From Myxococcales bacterium (GTDB lineage Bacteria; Myxococcota_A; Polyangia; Polyangiales; Polyangiaceae): DNA of 64,000 nt. Location: NCBI GenBank assembly GCA_016794345.1, contig JAEUKE010000150.1:1-64000 (forward strand), in the 5' to 3' direction. Position numbers and translations under genes: made by a program. The notes below the pieces were generated by a model. The model saw only the letters and a list, made by a program, of their open reading frames with translations. It was not told the origin of the DNA and did not search any database. Positions 23,238 through 31,815 of the stretch are shown in pieces. The first letter of the stretch is position 1. Each line of letters opens with the position of its first letter.

Positions 23238-26204
23238 TCAGTTCACCTTCGGCATCTTCCAGCCGCCCGGGGCCGGCAGCGCACCGCCCGGCGGCTTGTC
23301 ACCCGGCTTGAGCGAGCCCGGGTCCACGCCGGGGTTCGAGAGCGTCGGGCGCACGCCGACCTGGAGCGGATCCAGGAGGAGCGGTCGTAGGAGCGCCTTG
23401 GCGGTCTCGTCGTAGCCCTCGAGGAGCTGCTCCGCTTCCTTGCGCGCCTTGTCCATCTCGTCGTTGAGCTTGCGCAGGTCGAGCGCCGGGTCCTTGTTTT
23501 TCTCCTGGATGATCTTCTCGCGCAGGCGCTTGGTGATCTCTCCGTAGAGGAACGCGCGCGAGTCGCCGCCGGTGCCCTGCGCCTTCATCCCCTTGATGAA
23601 CTCCGTCGTCTTGCGGAACTTCTGGGGGATGATGTCGAGGTCCTTCGAAATGCTGCGGAGGTCGATGTCGAAGCGGATGCCCTGCGAGTACATCATCAGG
23701 CGGTTGTTGAACCGCCGGTTGGCCTCGCGGGCGATGGCGTCGTTACCTTCGAGCGGGTTCGCGCTCTTCCACTGCGTCTGGTCCTCGAGGATCTCGATGA
23801 GCCGCGCGACCGGGTACGGCGTGGTGGACGTCACGCGGTAGAGGTCGATCGCCTCCTCCGCGGTGGTCGGCGTCTTGACCTTGATGTCGGCGAAGAACTC
23901 CGTCCACTGCTTGATGTACTCGTTCTCGTACTGCTTCGAGACCGCGTTGACGTACTTCGGGACCTTGTCGGCGGCCTCTTCCTTGGTCATCGGCACGACC
24001 CAAGCTTCCGCCTCCAGGAACCCACCAGCGTTCTTGATGAGCTCCATCACCGCGGCGCGCCCCTTCTCGGTGTAGGGCCCGAGGACCTGCTGGTACTCCT
24101 TCGTCTCGCGGTACTTGCGGCTCTCGAAGTACTTGAGCACCTCGGTCCGATCGGGGAAGAGGAGCGGCAGCTGCTTGGGCGGGAAGACGAGGTTGTCGAT
24201 CGTCTTGTCGCCCGCCTCGTCGATCCGCTCGTCGATGAGCGAGTTGACGAACATGTCGTAGTAGCGCTGCGGGATGGGGACCTTCTGCAGCGCGGCGCGC
24301 ACGCGCTCGATGAGGTCCTTGTCGAGCGTCATCGGGACGACGCGCTTCGCCTTCAGCAGCTCGAAGTAATACTGGACGTGTGGCCGCGCGAGGTCCTTCA
24401 GCTCCGAGTCCGACAGGTCGGGCGCCGCGTTCTTCATCTCCTGCACCCAGCGCGCCGTGTAGCGGCCGGTCGCCCATTCGACGTCGAGGTGCTCGATGTC
24501 CGCGAGCATGAGGTAGAGCTTCAAGAGCCGCCAGTGCTCGAGGTACTTCGAGCCGTCGGCGACCTTGAGCTCCGACTCGAGCTTGGCCTTCACGGGGACC
24601 ACGAAGGCCGTCTGCATCTGGGAGACGTAGACGCGTGTCAGCGGCCCGCGCGTACGCTCGGCCATGAACATGCCCCAGCCCATTCCCCACGGCACGCCCT
24701 CGGTGTCGTACCGGTCGAGCTGACGGAGCTGCTCGAGCAGCGGCTTCATGGCCGGGAACTTCTCGCTCGGCCTCCCGCCGTCGGTCCAGTTCACCGCCGC
24801 GGCCTTCGTGGCGCGGTCCTCCGCGGTCGCCAAGAACTCCTTGTTGTTGGAGAAGGACCGATACGCGGGTAGGCCGAGGATGAGCGCGAGCGCGAGCGTG
24901 GCCATCGCGACCATGAACTTCATCAGGAGCTGGCGGCGGATCTCGGAGGCGCTGCGCGCCGCGATGTCGCCGTCCGGGAAGATGATGTTCATAAAGACGT
25001 CGTGGAGGAAGTAGCTCTTCGACTCCACGCCGGCCTGCTGCTGCACCTCCGCCGGACGGATGCCCATCGCGGCCGACATGCGGCCGAGGACGCGATCCAT
25101 GGGCTTGCCTTCCTGCGTGCCGCTCGTGAAGTAGAAGCCGCGGAACGTGGGCGTGCCCTGGAAGGCGTTGGGCGCGAAGGTGACCGCGATGAGATCCGAG
25201 AGCTGCTTCTTCAGCCCCATGAACTCGATCGGATACTGGTAGATCTTCTCGCGCGCCTCGCGGCTCCGCTCCATCACCATGCGGCGCAGCGACCGCGCGT
25301 GGAGCTGCTTCACGAGGTTGTCGAACTCGGCGTCGAAGACCTTGCCCGGCTCGTTCTTGGGCAGATCGAGCTTGAGCGTGGCGCCCCACGGCTGAGCGCG
25401 GTCGCTCTTCTTCATGTCGCCGAAGAACTCGACGAAGCCGGCGATGAGGTCGACCTTGGTGAAGAGCAGGTAGACCGGCACCTGCATCTGCAGCTGCGTC
25501 ATCACCTCGTCGATGCGCGCGCGGAGCTTCTTGCCGGTCGCCTCGATCTGCTGCTCCCCCGCGTCGAGCAGCTCCGTGATGCTGATCGCGATGATGATGC
25601 CGTTGATGGGCCGGTTCGGACGGTACTTCCGCAGAAACTGGAGGAAGCTCAGCCACTCGTCGCGATCGTCTTGTTCGGTCGTGTAGCGGCCCGCCGTGTC
25701 GAGGAGGATGGCCTCGTTCGTGAACCACCAGTCGCAGTTGCGCGTGCCGCCGACGCCGCGGACGCCGCCACCCGTACCGCCCTGGAACGGGAACACGAGG
25801 CCCGAGTGCTTGAGCGCGGTCGTCTTGCCGGCGCCGGGCGGGCCGATGATCATGTACCAGGGCATCGAGTAGAGCGCGGCGGTGCCGCGTTTACCCGAGC
25901 GGCCGACCTTCGACGTCTTGAGCGCGCTGATGCCGGCGGAGAGCTGCTTCTGCAGCTCCTGGATCTCGGCGCGACGCTCGGGCCGGGCGTTCAACGCCTG
26001 CTGGTTGCCCTGCTGCGCGATGGCCCCTTCGAGCTTCTGGGCCGCGCGCCGCGCGAGCAGCCACTTCACGAAGAAGATCGTCGCGAGCCCGAGGACGACC
26101 ACCGTCGTCGCGAGGATCGGAATCGTCGTACCCCACCCGAGCACCCACCAGAGCGCCCAAGCGATGAGGATCAGCAGGCCCGACAGGATGATCCACAACC
26201 ACAC
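23238..26204 (-). CDS. tssM: TssM/IcmF-like type VI secretion membrane protein
   Basis: A 988-residue IcmF-family protein. Two membrane helices lie at the N-terminus (about 1-48), followed by a cytoplasmic NTPase domain with Walker A GPPGAGKTT (121-129) and LDTAGRYTT, and then a third membrane helix (about 425-450, MATLALALILGLPAYRSF). A large periplasmic helical region follows. It ends in a Gly/Pro-rich tail (GDKPPGGALPAPGG) after about 520 periplasmic residues. Family members are usually over 1100 residues and end in a beta domain that binds TssJ; that part appears to be missing. The start is GTG 26204. No other T6SS gene lies in the window, so it is an orphan or part of a split system. Confidence 0.9.
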   Translation of the reverse strand: MWLWIILSGLLILIAWALWWVLGWGTTIPILATTVVVLGLATIFFVKWLLARRAAQKLEGAIAQQGNQQALNARPERRAEIQELQKQLSAGISALKTSKVGRSGKRGTAALYSMPWYMIIGPPGAGKTTALKHSGLVFPFQGGTGGGVRGVGGTRNCDWWFTNEAILLDTAGRYTTEQDDRDEWLSFLQFLRKYRPNRPINGIIIAISITELLDAGEQQIEATGKKLRARIDEVMTQLQMQVPVYLLFTKVDLIAGFVEFFGDMKKSDRAQPWGATLKLDLPKNEPGKVFDAEFDNLVKQLHARSLRRMVMERSREAREKIYQYPIEFMGLKKQLSDLIAVTFAPNAFQGTPTFRGFYFTSGTQEGKPMDRVLGRMSAAMGIRPAEVQQQAGVESKSYFLHDVFMNIIFPDGDIAARSASEIRRQLLMKFMVAMATLALALILGLPAYRSFSNNKEFLATAEDRATKAAAVNWTDGGRPSEKFPAMKPLLEQLRQLDRYDTEGVPWGMGWGMFMAERTRGPLTRVYVSQMQTAFVVPVKAKLESELKVADGSKYLEHWRLLKLYLMLADIEHLDVEWATGRYTARWVQEMKNAAPDLSDSELKDLARPHVQYYFELLKAKRVVPMTLDKDLIERVRAALQKVPIPQRYYDMFVNSLIDERIDEAGDKTIDNLVFPPKQLPLLFPDRTEVLKYFESRKYRETKEYQQVLGPYTEKGRAAVMELIKNAGGFLEAEAWVVPMTKEEAADKVPKYVNAVSKQYENEYIKQWTEFFADIKVKTPTTAEEAIDLYRVTSTTPYPVARLIEILEDQTQWKSANPLEGNDAIAREANRRFNNRLMMYSQGIRFDIDLRSISKDLDIIPQKFRKTTEFIKGMKAQGTGGDSRAFLYGEITKRLREKIIQEKNKDPALDLRKLNDEMDKARKEAEQLLEGYDETAKALLRPLLLDPLQVGVRPTLSNPGVDPGSLKPGDKPPGGALPAPGGWKMPKVN

Positions 26205-26283
26205 GGTTCCCTCACGGTATCAGGATGGACCGAAGAGGCGAAAGGTACTGGGGCGCCTCCCTCGTGTTGGGCACATCCCTGTG

Positions 26284-26321
26284 GATTCACCCCCCCGGCC
26301 CCCCTATGGCGTGAGGGGGGA
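26284..26321 (-). repeat. G/C hairpin repeat, family member
   Basis: On the minus strand it reads CTCCCCCCTCACG, CCATA, GGGGGG, then CCGGGGGGGTGAATC. It lies 12 bp past the stop of the minus-strand gene at 26333 and before tssM. Confidence 0.65.
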
Positions 26322-26332
26322 GCGGCGGCGTC

Positions 26333-27025
26333 CTATCCGTCCAGGTAGTCGTCCGGCTCGAGCTCCTGCACCGGGACCCCCTCGGCCATGTGATAGGCGC
26401 GGACCGCGTCGACCACGATGTCGAGCACCTCGAGGCGCGTGGAAGGCGAGACGTACTCCTCGAGCGGGACCGGGGGCAGCTCCGCGAGCCGGGCCGCTGC
26501 GGCGCCGCGATCTTCTTCGTCCAGATCGAAGCCGGAGAGCCCGGCCGGCGCCTTGCCCAGCGGATCGAGCGTGAGCGCGTCGAGCATGAGGGTGACCGGC
26601 TTCACCACCAGGAAGACGTGGTGGAACTCGAGCCGGTGCTCCTCCGGATCGGCGTCGAGCCGCCACCACGAGGCGTGGCGGCGCCGGACGACCTCGCCGA
26701 AGTAGGCCCCCGCCGCCTGCGCGATGATGGAGACGGTCGGGGTCTCGACGTCGGTCTGCGCCTTCTTCTTCTTCGTCTCGCGGAGCGTGTCGCGTGCGCC
26801 CTCGAGGTAGTGATCGAGCAGCGGGAGCGTCTCGAGCGTGTAGTCGAGCCTCACGCCGATCGCGCGCTCGACGAACCGGACGCACGCCTCGGCGAGCTCC
26901 GAGATGGCCGGCGGAGGCTCCGCGGAGAGGAGCGCCGCTTCCGCAGCGGTAGGCGAGTCGGAGATTTCGGGCGGGTGACCCGCGCCATTCGAGCCGTTTC
27001 TGTGGTTTTCGTCTTGAGAGGACAT
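26333..27025 (-). CDS. Conserved hypothetical protein upstream of tssM
   Basis: A 230-residue soluble protein not recognised by family. It has a disordered N-terminus of about 40 residues, then helical segments (ISELAEACVRFVERAIGVRL, TLETLPLLDHYLEGARDTLR), a polybasic KKKK turn and a mixed region with WWRLDADPEEHRLEFHHVFL. The acidic C-terminus ends LEPDDYLDG. There is no signal peptide or membrane helix. It is in the same direction as tssM and 128 bp upstream, so co-transcription is possible but a hairpin lies between them. Codon use is like the neighbours, so it is probably real. Confidence 0.7.
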   Translation of the reverse strand: MSSQDENHRNGSNGAGHPPEISDSPTAAEAALLSAEPPPAISELAEACVRFVERAIGVRLDYTLETLPLLDHYLEGARDTLRETKKKKAQTDVETPTVSIIAQAAGAYFGEVVRRRHASWWRLDADPEEHRLEFHHVFLVVKPVTLMLDALTLDPLGKAPAGLSGFDLDEEDRGAAAARLAELPPVPLEEYVSPSTRLEVLDIVVDAVRAYHMAEGVPVQELEPDDYLDG

Positions 27026-27061
27026 CGTTTGTCGGAAGCGCTCCTTCCCGAAGGTAACATC

Positions 27062-27817
27062 GTGCTAGGCTCTGCCGTCGTGCGCCTCGGCGTCTTCAGT
27101 GATACCCACGCGAACTACGAAGCGTTGAGCGCGGTTCTCGAGTCTTACAAGTCCGAGCGCATCGACGTCTTCTACTGTTTGGGCGATACGGTCGGCTACG
27201 GCGGCTCGCCGAACGAGTGCGCCGATCTGGTTCGAGAGATCGCCAAGAAGACGATCCTCGGCAACCACGACGCCGCCGTCGCGGGCCGCATGGACTACTC
27301 GTACTACTACGAGGCCGCCCGGCAAGCGCTCGACACCCACGCGGCCATGCTCTCCGCGGAGAACATGGCTTGGCTGCGGTCGCTCCCTTACAAAGAGAAG
27401 CTCGAGGACATCGGCGTGGACCTCTGCCACGGCTCGCCTGTCCGCTTGGAAGAGTTCGAGTACATCTTCGCCCCCGAGCAGGCACGCGAGTGTTTGCCCA
27501 TGTACGAAGACCTCGGGCACCTCACGCTCATCGGGCACTCCCACCTCTGCAAGGTCTTCGCCCTCACGCCGAACAGCGTGGAGGAGCTGCCGGCGGTGGA
27601 CTTCAAGCTCGAGCGCGACAAGAAATACATCGTCAGCGTCGGCTCGGTCGGCCAGCCGCGGGACTACGACAACCGCGCGAGCTTCACGATCTTCGACACC
27701 GACGAAAAGAAGTTTTCTTTCAAGCGGATAGAGTACGACATCGAGTCCGCGGCCGAGAAGGTCATCAAGGCCAAGCTCGAGCGGAACTTCGCTCACCGGC
27801 TCTACATCGGGGTGTGA
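27062..27817 (+). CDS. Calcineurin-like metallophosphoesterase
   Basis: A protein of about 251 residues of the YfcE-like phosphoesterase superfamily. The metal-binding motifs are complete: GVFSDTHANYEAL, FYCLGDTVGYGGSPNECADL, LGNHDAAV, LCHGSP, and LIGHSHLCKVF. This group includes phosphodiesterases and protein phosphatases acting on small phosphoesters. GTG 27062 has an AAGG site seven bases upstream; GTG 27080 (MRLGVFSDTHAN) is the other likely start. It is divergent from the hypothetical gene before it. Two tandem hairpins follow the stop. Confidence 0.93.
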   Translation: MLGSAVVRLGVFSDTHANYEALSAVLESYKSERIDVFYCLGDTVGYGGSPNECADLVREIAKKTILGNHDAAVAGRMDYSYYYEAARQALDTHAAMLSAENMAWLRSLPYKEKLEDIGVDLCHGSPVRLEEFEYIFAPEQARECLPMYEDLGHLTLIGHSHLCKVFALTPNSVEELPAVDFKLERDKKYIVSVGSVGQPRDYDNRASFTIFDTDEKKFSFKRIEYDIESAAEKVIKAKLERNFAHRLYIGV

Positions 27818-27824
27818 GCCTTCC

Positions 27825-27886
27825 GAGCGGGGCCCCAACCCCGCTCGATGCTGAAACCTTCCGCGAGCGGGGCCCCAACCCCGCTC
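27825..27886. terminator. Tandem duplicate hairpins after the phosphoesterase
   Basis: The hairpin GAGCGGGGCCCCAACCCCGCTC occurs twice, 40 bp apart (27825-27846 and 27865-27886), each followed by GATG. The stem is eight G/C-rich base pairs with a six-base loop. Placed between the phosphoesterase stop and rpoZ, it looks like a doubled transcription stop, though without U-tracts. Confidence 0.6.
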
Positions 27887-27970
27887 GATGTCTGAGGCGG
27901 GAACGGGGGCACCTGAACGCCGGCGTCAGATTGCAGTCGCGCTGGGCGTTTGCTAGAAAGCCCGTCCCCC

Positions 27971-28210
27971 ATGGCCCGCGTCACCGTCGAAGACTGCCTC
28001 GAGCGTGAAGAGAACCGTTTTGCCCTGGTCGTGCTGGCTGCCCAGCGCTGCCGCGCGCTGATGAAGGGCAACGACGCGCTCGTTCGGTCGAAGAACAAGC
28101 CCGCCGTCACCGCGCTCCGCGAGATCGCCGCCGGCAAGGTGCAGTTCAACCGGCCCAGCAGCGAAGCGGTGAACGAGTACATCAAGCAGCAGAAGCTCAC
28201 GTACGGCTGA
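27971..28210 (+). CDS. rpoZ: RNA polymerase omega subunit
   Basis: A 79-residue omega subunit, which chaperones beta-prime assembly. It starts at ATG 27971 with MARVTVEDCLEREENRFALV, then AAQRCRALMKG and KPAVTALREIAAGKV, matching the conserved region of RpoZ. A seven-codon upstream extension is not needed. The methyltransferase ATG begins two bases after its stop, so they are translationally linked. The usual partner gmk is not adjacent. Confidence 0.95.
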   Translation: MARVTVEDCLEREENRFALVVLAAQRCRALMKGNDALVRSKNKPAVTALREIAAGKVQFNRPSSEAVNEYIKQQKLTYG

Positions 28211-28211
28211 G

Positions 28212-29060
28212 ATGCCCGCCAAACGCGGGTCTACCTCGCGGGGGCCCAGATCGCGTGGCCGTCCCGACCTCGAGCTGGTCGCAGGCACGACGGCCCACTA
28301 CGAAGACCCGGCGTATTACCAGAAGACGTACGCCGACCGGACGGAGGACGTGCGCTTCTACGTGCGCGCGGCCAAGCGCTTCGGCGGCCCGGTGCTCGAG
28401 TACGGCTGCGGCAACGGGCGCATTACGCTCGCGATGGCGCAAGAGGGGGTCGAGGTGGTGGGCATCGATATCTCCCCCGCCATGCTCGCCGACCTGCGCG
28501 CGCGCCTGGCCGACGAGGCCGACACCGTCCGTGATCGCGTGACGATCAAGCGCGGCGACATGCGCGCCTTCCGGGCGCGGCGACGCTTTCCGCTCGTCAT
28601 CTGCCCGTTCAACGCCTTCCTCCACCTCTACACGCGGCAAGACGTCGAGCGGTTCCTCGACCGCGTGCGCGAGCACCTGGCGCCCGGCGGCCGCCTCATC
28701 TTCGACGTCACCATGCCCGACGCGAGCGAGCTCGCGCGCCCGCCGGCGCGGCTCTTCCGCACTCCGCCCTTCGTCTACCCGGAGATGGGCCGCGTCCGCT
28801 ACGGCGAGCGCTTCGACTACGACCCCCTCCGGCAGATCCTCTTCGTGAACATGGAGTTCGAGCCCGCGTCCGGCGCCGACCCGTTCGTCACGCCCCTCGC
28901 CCACCGCCAGTTCTTCCCACAGGAGCTCGAGGCGCTGCTTCACTACAACGGTTTCGTCATCGACAAGCTCGTGGGGGACTTCTTCGGCGCGCCCGAGAAG
29001 GAGACGCAGACGCTCGTCTACGAGGTGCGCGCGGCCGCGCGGCGGCGCTCGGCGCGGTAG
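28212..29060 (+). CDS. Class I SAM-dependent methyltransferase
   Basis: A 282-residue Rossmann-fold methyltransferase. SAM-binding motif I is VLEYGCGNGRITLAMA and motif II ends VVGIDISPAM. The acidic loop is KRGDMRAFRARRRFPLVICPFNAFLHL, and the LAPGGRLIFDVTMP strand follows. The C-terminal half (about 175-270) has a beta-rich substrate region. The N-terminal 20 residues are basic and disordered. It is co-transcribed with rpoZ. The substrate is not evident; small-molecule methyltransferases of the type 11/25 families look most alike. Confidence 0.9.
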   Translation: MPAKRGSTSRGPRSRGRPDLELVAGTTAHYEDPAYYQKTYADRTEDVRFYVRAAKRFGGPVLEYGCGNGRITLAMAQEGVEVVGIDISPAMLADLRARLADEADTVRDRVTIKRGDMRAFRARRRFPLVICPFNAFLHLYTRQDVERFLDRVREHLAPGGRLIFDVTMPDASELARPPARLFRTPPFVYPEMGRVRYGERFDYDPLRQILFVNMEFEPASGADPFVTPLAHRQFFPQELEALLHYNGFVIDKLVGDFFGAPEKETQTLVYEVRAAARRRSAR

Positions 29061-29101
29061 CGGGCGGTGCCAGCGGGGCTCCGTTCTGGTAGCTCTCGGG
29101 G

Positions 29102-29623
29102 ATGAGCTCTGCGCGGGACCAGCTCGTGGGTCCCAGCCTCCTCCTCGCCTTGCTCGGTTGCGGTGGTCCACAAAATGACGGAACCGTCGTCGTCGATGTC
29201 GGTGCCCCTCAGCCGCCGGCTCGAGCGTCGGCCACGGCGCTGGGCACGGCTCGCCCCGCCGTGGGCCCCGGGGAGTACGAGATCTACCCTGGCGTCGTCG
29301 TGCCCGAGGCCTGGGTGGACTGCAGCACCGAGGATGACTGCGCCATCGTCGAGGCCGGCTGCTGCGACCACTGCAACGGCGGCGGCATCACCACCGTGAA
29401 CCGCGCCTTCGCCGCAGAGGCCCGCAAGAAGCTCGAGAGTGTCGGGTGCGACTCGGCGTGCACGAAGAAGGCCTGCGACGCCGCGACCGCCCACCAACTC
29501 GTGTGCATGACCCGCGCCTGCCACTTCGACGACCTCGAGCCCGAGGTCGAGGAGCGCCTCTGGGGCGGCCGCGACGCGAGCAGCGAAGCTGACCGATCTG
29601 TCAACGTCATCGAAGCGCCGTAG
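29102..29623 (+). CDS. Small cysteine-rich lipoprotein
   Basis: A 173-residue predicted lipoprotein with signal MSSARDQLVGPSLLLALLGC. A low-complexity linker leads to a compact domain with ten or so Cys (WVDCSTEDDCAIVEAGCCDH, VGCDSACTKKACD, VCMTRACHF). The C..D.DC..V..GCC..C pattern is common among secreted myxobacterial proteins of unknown role. It lies 42 bp past the methyltransferase stop and is followed by structured repeat copy C. Confidence 0.8.
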   Translation: MSSARDQLVGPSLLLALLGCGGPQNDGTVVVDVGAPQPPARASATALGTARPAVGPGEYEIYPGVVVPEAWVDCSTEDDCAIVEAGCCDHCNGGGITTVNRAFAAEARKKLESVGCDSACTKKACDAATAHQLVCMTRACHFDDLEPEVEERLWGGRDASSEADRSVNVIEAP

Positions 29624-29705
29624 CCGGGGCCGTCGAGATCAGCCCCCAGCGCCAGCTGCGCCTCCGATACCGCCTGCGCCGCCCGCGCCGCCTCCGCCGC
29701 CCGCG

Positions 29706-30220
29706 CCGCAGTGAGTATGTCCCGAAGGCAGCTCCATACCCTCCGGGCTCGGCTCTCGGCGGCCGTGGCATGCCGCTCCATTGGCTCGCGAAAGCGAGGG
29801 CGGGAGGCGTCCTCTGTCCCTTCTCGGAGTGGAGTGAGTATGTCCGCAGGCCGCTCCACACGGTTCTGGTCGGTTCTCGGCGGCCGTGGCAGGCCGCCGA
29901 GCCCGGGAGACAAGGAGCGAGAGCAGGGATGGGGGTTGCCCTTCTCCGAAGCGCAGTGAGTATGTCCCGAAGGCAGCTCCATACCCTACGGGCTTGGCTC
30001 TCGGCGGCCGTGGCAGGCCGCCGAGCCTCATGCGCCGTAGGGACCGGCGAGACGGAGCGAAGGAGAAGGGCAACCCCCATCTCTGCTCGAGCGGGACCGG
30101 AGGACCGGCGAGACGGAACGGAGAGAAGGGACAGAGGACACCTCCCGCCCGAGCGGCCACGCGTCCGGCGAGACGGAGCGAAGGAGAAGGGCCAACCCCT
30201 CACGCCCGAGCGCCACCGCG
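29706..30220 (+). repeat. Structured foldback repeat, copy C (nested arms)
   Basis: It ends at the TGA of the minus-strand acetyltransferase. Order: a left block without its arm (29710-29770), left arm b1 (29802-29825), a block, left arm b2 (29921-29947), the central block (29970-30042), right arm c2 (30062-30088), right arm c1 (30123-30146) and right arm c0 (30183-30205). b2/c2 pair at 26 of 27 positions and b1/c1 at 23 of 24, yet b1, b2 and the copy B arm differ clearly from one another (TCCTCTGTCCC, GGTTGCCC, GGTTGGCCC). The arms are therefore concentric and each pair keeps its own complementarity. The 80 bp before it, from 29624, are G/C-rich triplet-like sequence with no gene. Confidence 0.9.
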
Positions 30221-30706
30221 TCAGTCCTCGATGAGCCGCTCGAACTCGACGAGCGCGCCCGCGGCGAGCTCCTTCGCCATCTCGACCGCGTCGTCGACGG
30301 GGTCGTCGTAGTAGCCGGGTCGCAGACGAACAGCGACGAAGCCGGCGGCGCGGTAGAGGGTGCGCGCGGCGACGTTGGCGCGGCGAACCTCGAGCAGGGC
30401 GACGCGCAGCGAGCGGGCGACCGCGTCGGTCATGGCGGCGTCGACCAGGGCGCGGCCGACGCCGCGCCGCCTGGCGCGCTCGGCGACGACCACGTCGAGG
30501 ACGTGGAGCTCGTCGGCCACCTGCCAGCCGAGCAAGAACCCGATGACGTCCGCGTCCTCGCGGGCGACCCACGCGAGCGCGTACGGTCGCTCGAGCTCGG
30601 CGCCGATGTCGAAGTCGAGCTTGCCGAGCCCCACACGGGCGAGCGCGTCGACTTGCTCGCGGCGCTCGAGCAGGAGCGCGGCCGCTTCTCCGCCGGCGAG
30701 GATCAC
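30221..30706 (-). CDS. rimI: RimI-like GNAT N-acetyltransferase
   Basis: A 161-residue GNAT enzyme resembling RimI, which acetylates the N-terminus of ribosomal protein S18 or other proteins. The acetyl-CoA motif is VVVAERARRRGVGRALVDAA, followed by LEVRRANVAARTLYRAAGF and VRLRPGYYDDPVDDAVEM, as in RimI. The start is GTG 30706, overlapping the stop of the VWA gene (GTGA); a longer open frame upstream only mirrors that gene. The usual neighbours tsaB and tsaD are absent, so the RimI name is by sequence resemblance only. Confidence 0.88.
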   Translation of the reverse strand: MILAGGEAAALLLERREQVDALARVGLGKLDFDIGAELERPYALAWVAREDADVIGFLLGWQVADELHVLDVVVAERARRRGVGRALVDAAMTDAVARSLRVALLEVRRANVAARTLYRAAGFVAVRLRPGYYDDPVDDAVEMAKELAAGALVEFERLIED

Positions 30707-31803
30707 TTCGGCGTTTCGGTCGGGCAGCCGCTCACGATCTGCACCTGCTCGACCTGTCCGTCTTTGAGGCTCTCGCAGGCCGCGCCGACCAGCTCGATCG
30801 TGTCGCCGTCCACCCACGTCCAGCCGTTCTCGGGATCGAGGTAGACGACGTTGCCGTCGAAGTAGACGTTGGTGAGCCCTTGCTCCTCGGGCGGGTCGGT
30901 CAGATCGAAGGTGCACGAGACGAGCTCGCGCGCGATGCCCTTGAAGACCTCGGCCAGGCCGTCGAGGTCGTCGACCTTGTAGTAGTACTGGTCCGCGTTG
31001 GTCAGCGGCACGTTGCCGTGCAGGGCCATGCCGTTCAGCGCCGTGCCGAAGAGCTCGCTCCCGGGGATGCCGACGACATAGACGTTCGTTCCCTCTGCGA
31101 CGAGCGCATCGATGGCGTCGAGCGTGGCGGCGTAATCGAGGCAGTTCTCGACGACGCCCTCCGGGGGCTCGCAGCAGTTCGCGATGGGACACTGACCAGC
31201 GATGTTGACGATGCAGCTGTCCGCCCCGCAGGTGAGCGCGCTGTTGCAGTTGGGCGCGCCGTCGGTCGCGAGGATGACGACCTTGGGCGCGGGTTGGTTA
31301 GAGAGGTGCGGGCGAACCGCCTGGAGCGTCGCTGCGGTCGGGGTGCCTCCACCTGGCTCGACGTCGAGCGCGTTCCCGAACTGGCTGCCTGGGTTGACCT
31401 TGGGCGAATAGACCTCCTCGCCCGCGAGGCACTCCGACCCGAGGCCCGCGTTGGGTGACGGGTAGAGCGTGAGCCCGACGCGAACGAGAGCGCCGAGCGA
31501 GTCCACCAGCTCCAGGGTGGCGAGCCGCACCTTCTCGTAGCGCGTCACCCCGTCTTCCAGGTCGGACATGCTTCCGGAGCGATCGAGCACGAAATAGATG
31601 AGGGGGTACTTGCTCAGCGCGTCGTGGTACTCGTTGCCACAAATGTCCGCGCCGTCCGACGAGAAGCCGGTCGTCGTGGTCGCGTTCGCCGAGTCGGCTC
31701 CGCCCCCGCCCGTGCCTTCAGGGTCCCCGCGGTGGCAGGCGGCGTACAGCACGCCGGACCAAGTAGCGGCCAACAGGAGGAATCCGAGCCGTGCCCGCCT
31801 CAC
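30703..31803 (-). CDS. VWA-domain lipoprotein
   Basis: A 366-residue exported protein. GTG 31803 starts MRRARLGFLLLAATWSGVLY then AAC, a lipoprotein signal. A Gly/Ser/Thr linker precedes a von Willebrand A domain with metal-site motif YFVLDRSGSMSD, Thr in PGGGTPTAATL and Asp in ILATDGAPNC. An insertion with several Cys (CNSALTCGADSC, CPIANCC) sits inside the domain. The C-terminal part has a small beta region. Such proteins usually bind partners or matrix at the cell surface in a metal-dependent way. It is translationally coupled to the acetyltransferase gene, although no functional link is clear. Confidence 0.88.
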   Translation of the reverse strand: MRRARLGFLLLAATWSGVLYAACHRGDPEGTGGGGADSANATTTTGFSSDGADICGNEYHDALSKYPLIYFVLDRSGSMSDLEDGVTRYEKVRLATLELVDSLGALVRVGLTLYPSPNAGLGSECLAGEEVYSPKVNPGSQFGNALDVEPGGGTPTAATLQAVRPHLSNQPAPKVVILATDGAPNCNSALTCGADSCIVNIAGQCPIANCCEPPEGVVENCLDYAATLDAIDALVAEGTNVYVVGIPGSELFGTALNGMALHGNVPLTNADQYYYKVDDLDGLAEVFKGIARELVSCTFDLTDPPEEQGLTNVYFDGNVVYLDPENGWTWVDGDTIELVGAACESLKDGQVEQVQIVSGCPTETPK

Positions 31804-31815
31804 TTCATCACGGTA

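Noticed and set aside
23238..27025. A type VI secretion gene cluster
   Set aside because: Only a TssM-like gene is recognisable; the neighbours are pyrH, a phosphoesterase and one unknown gene.
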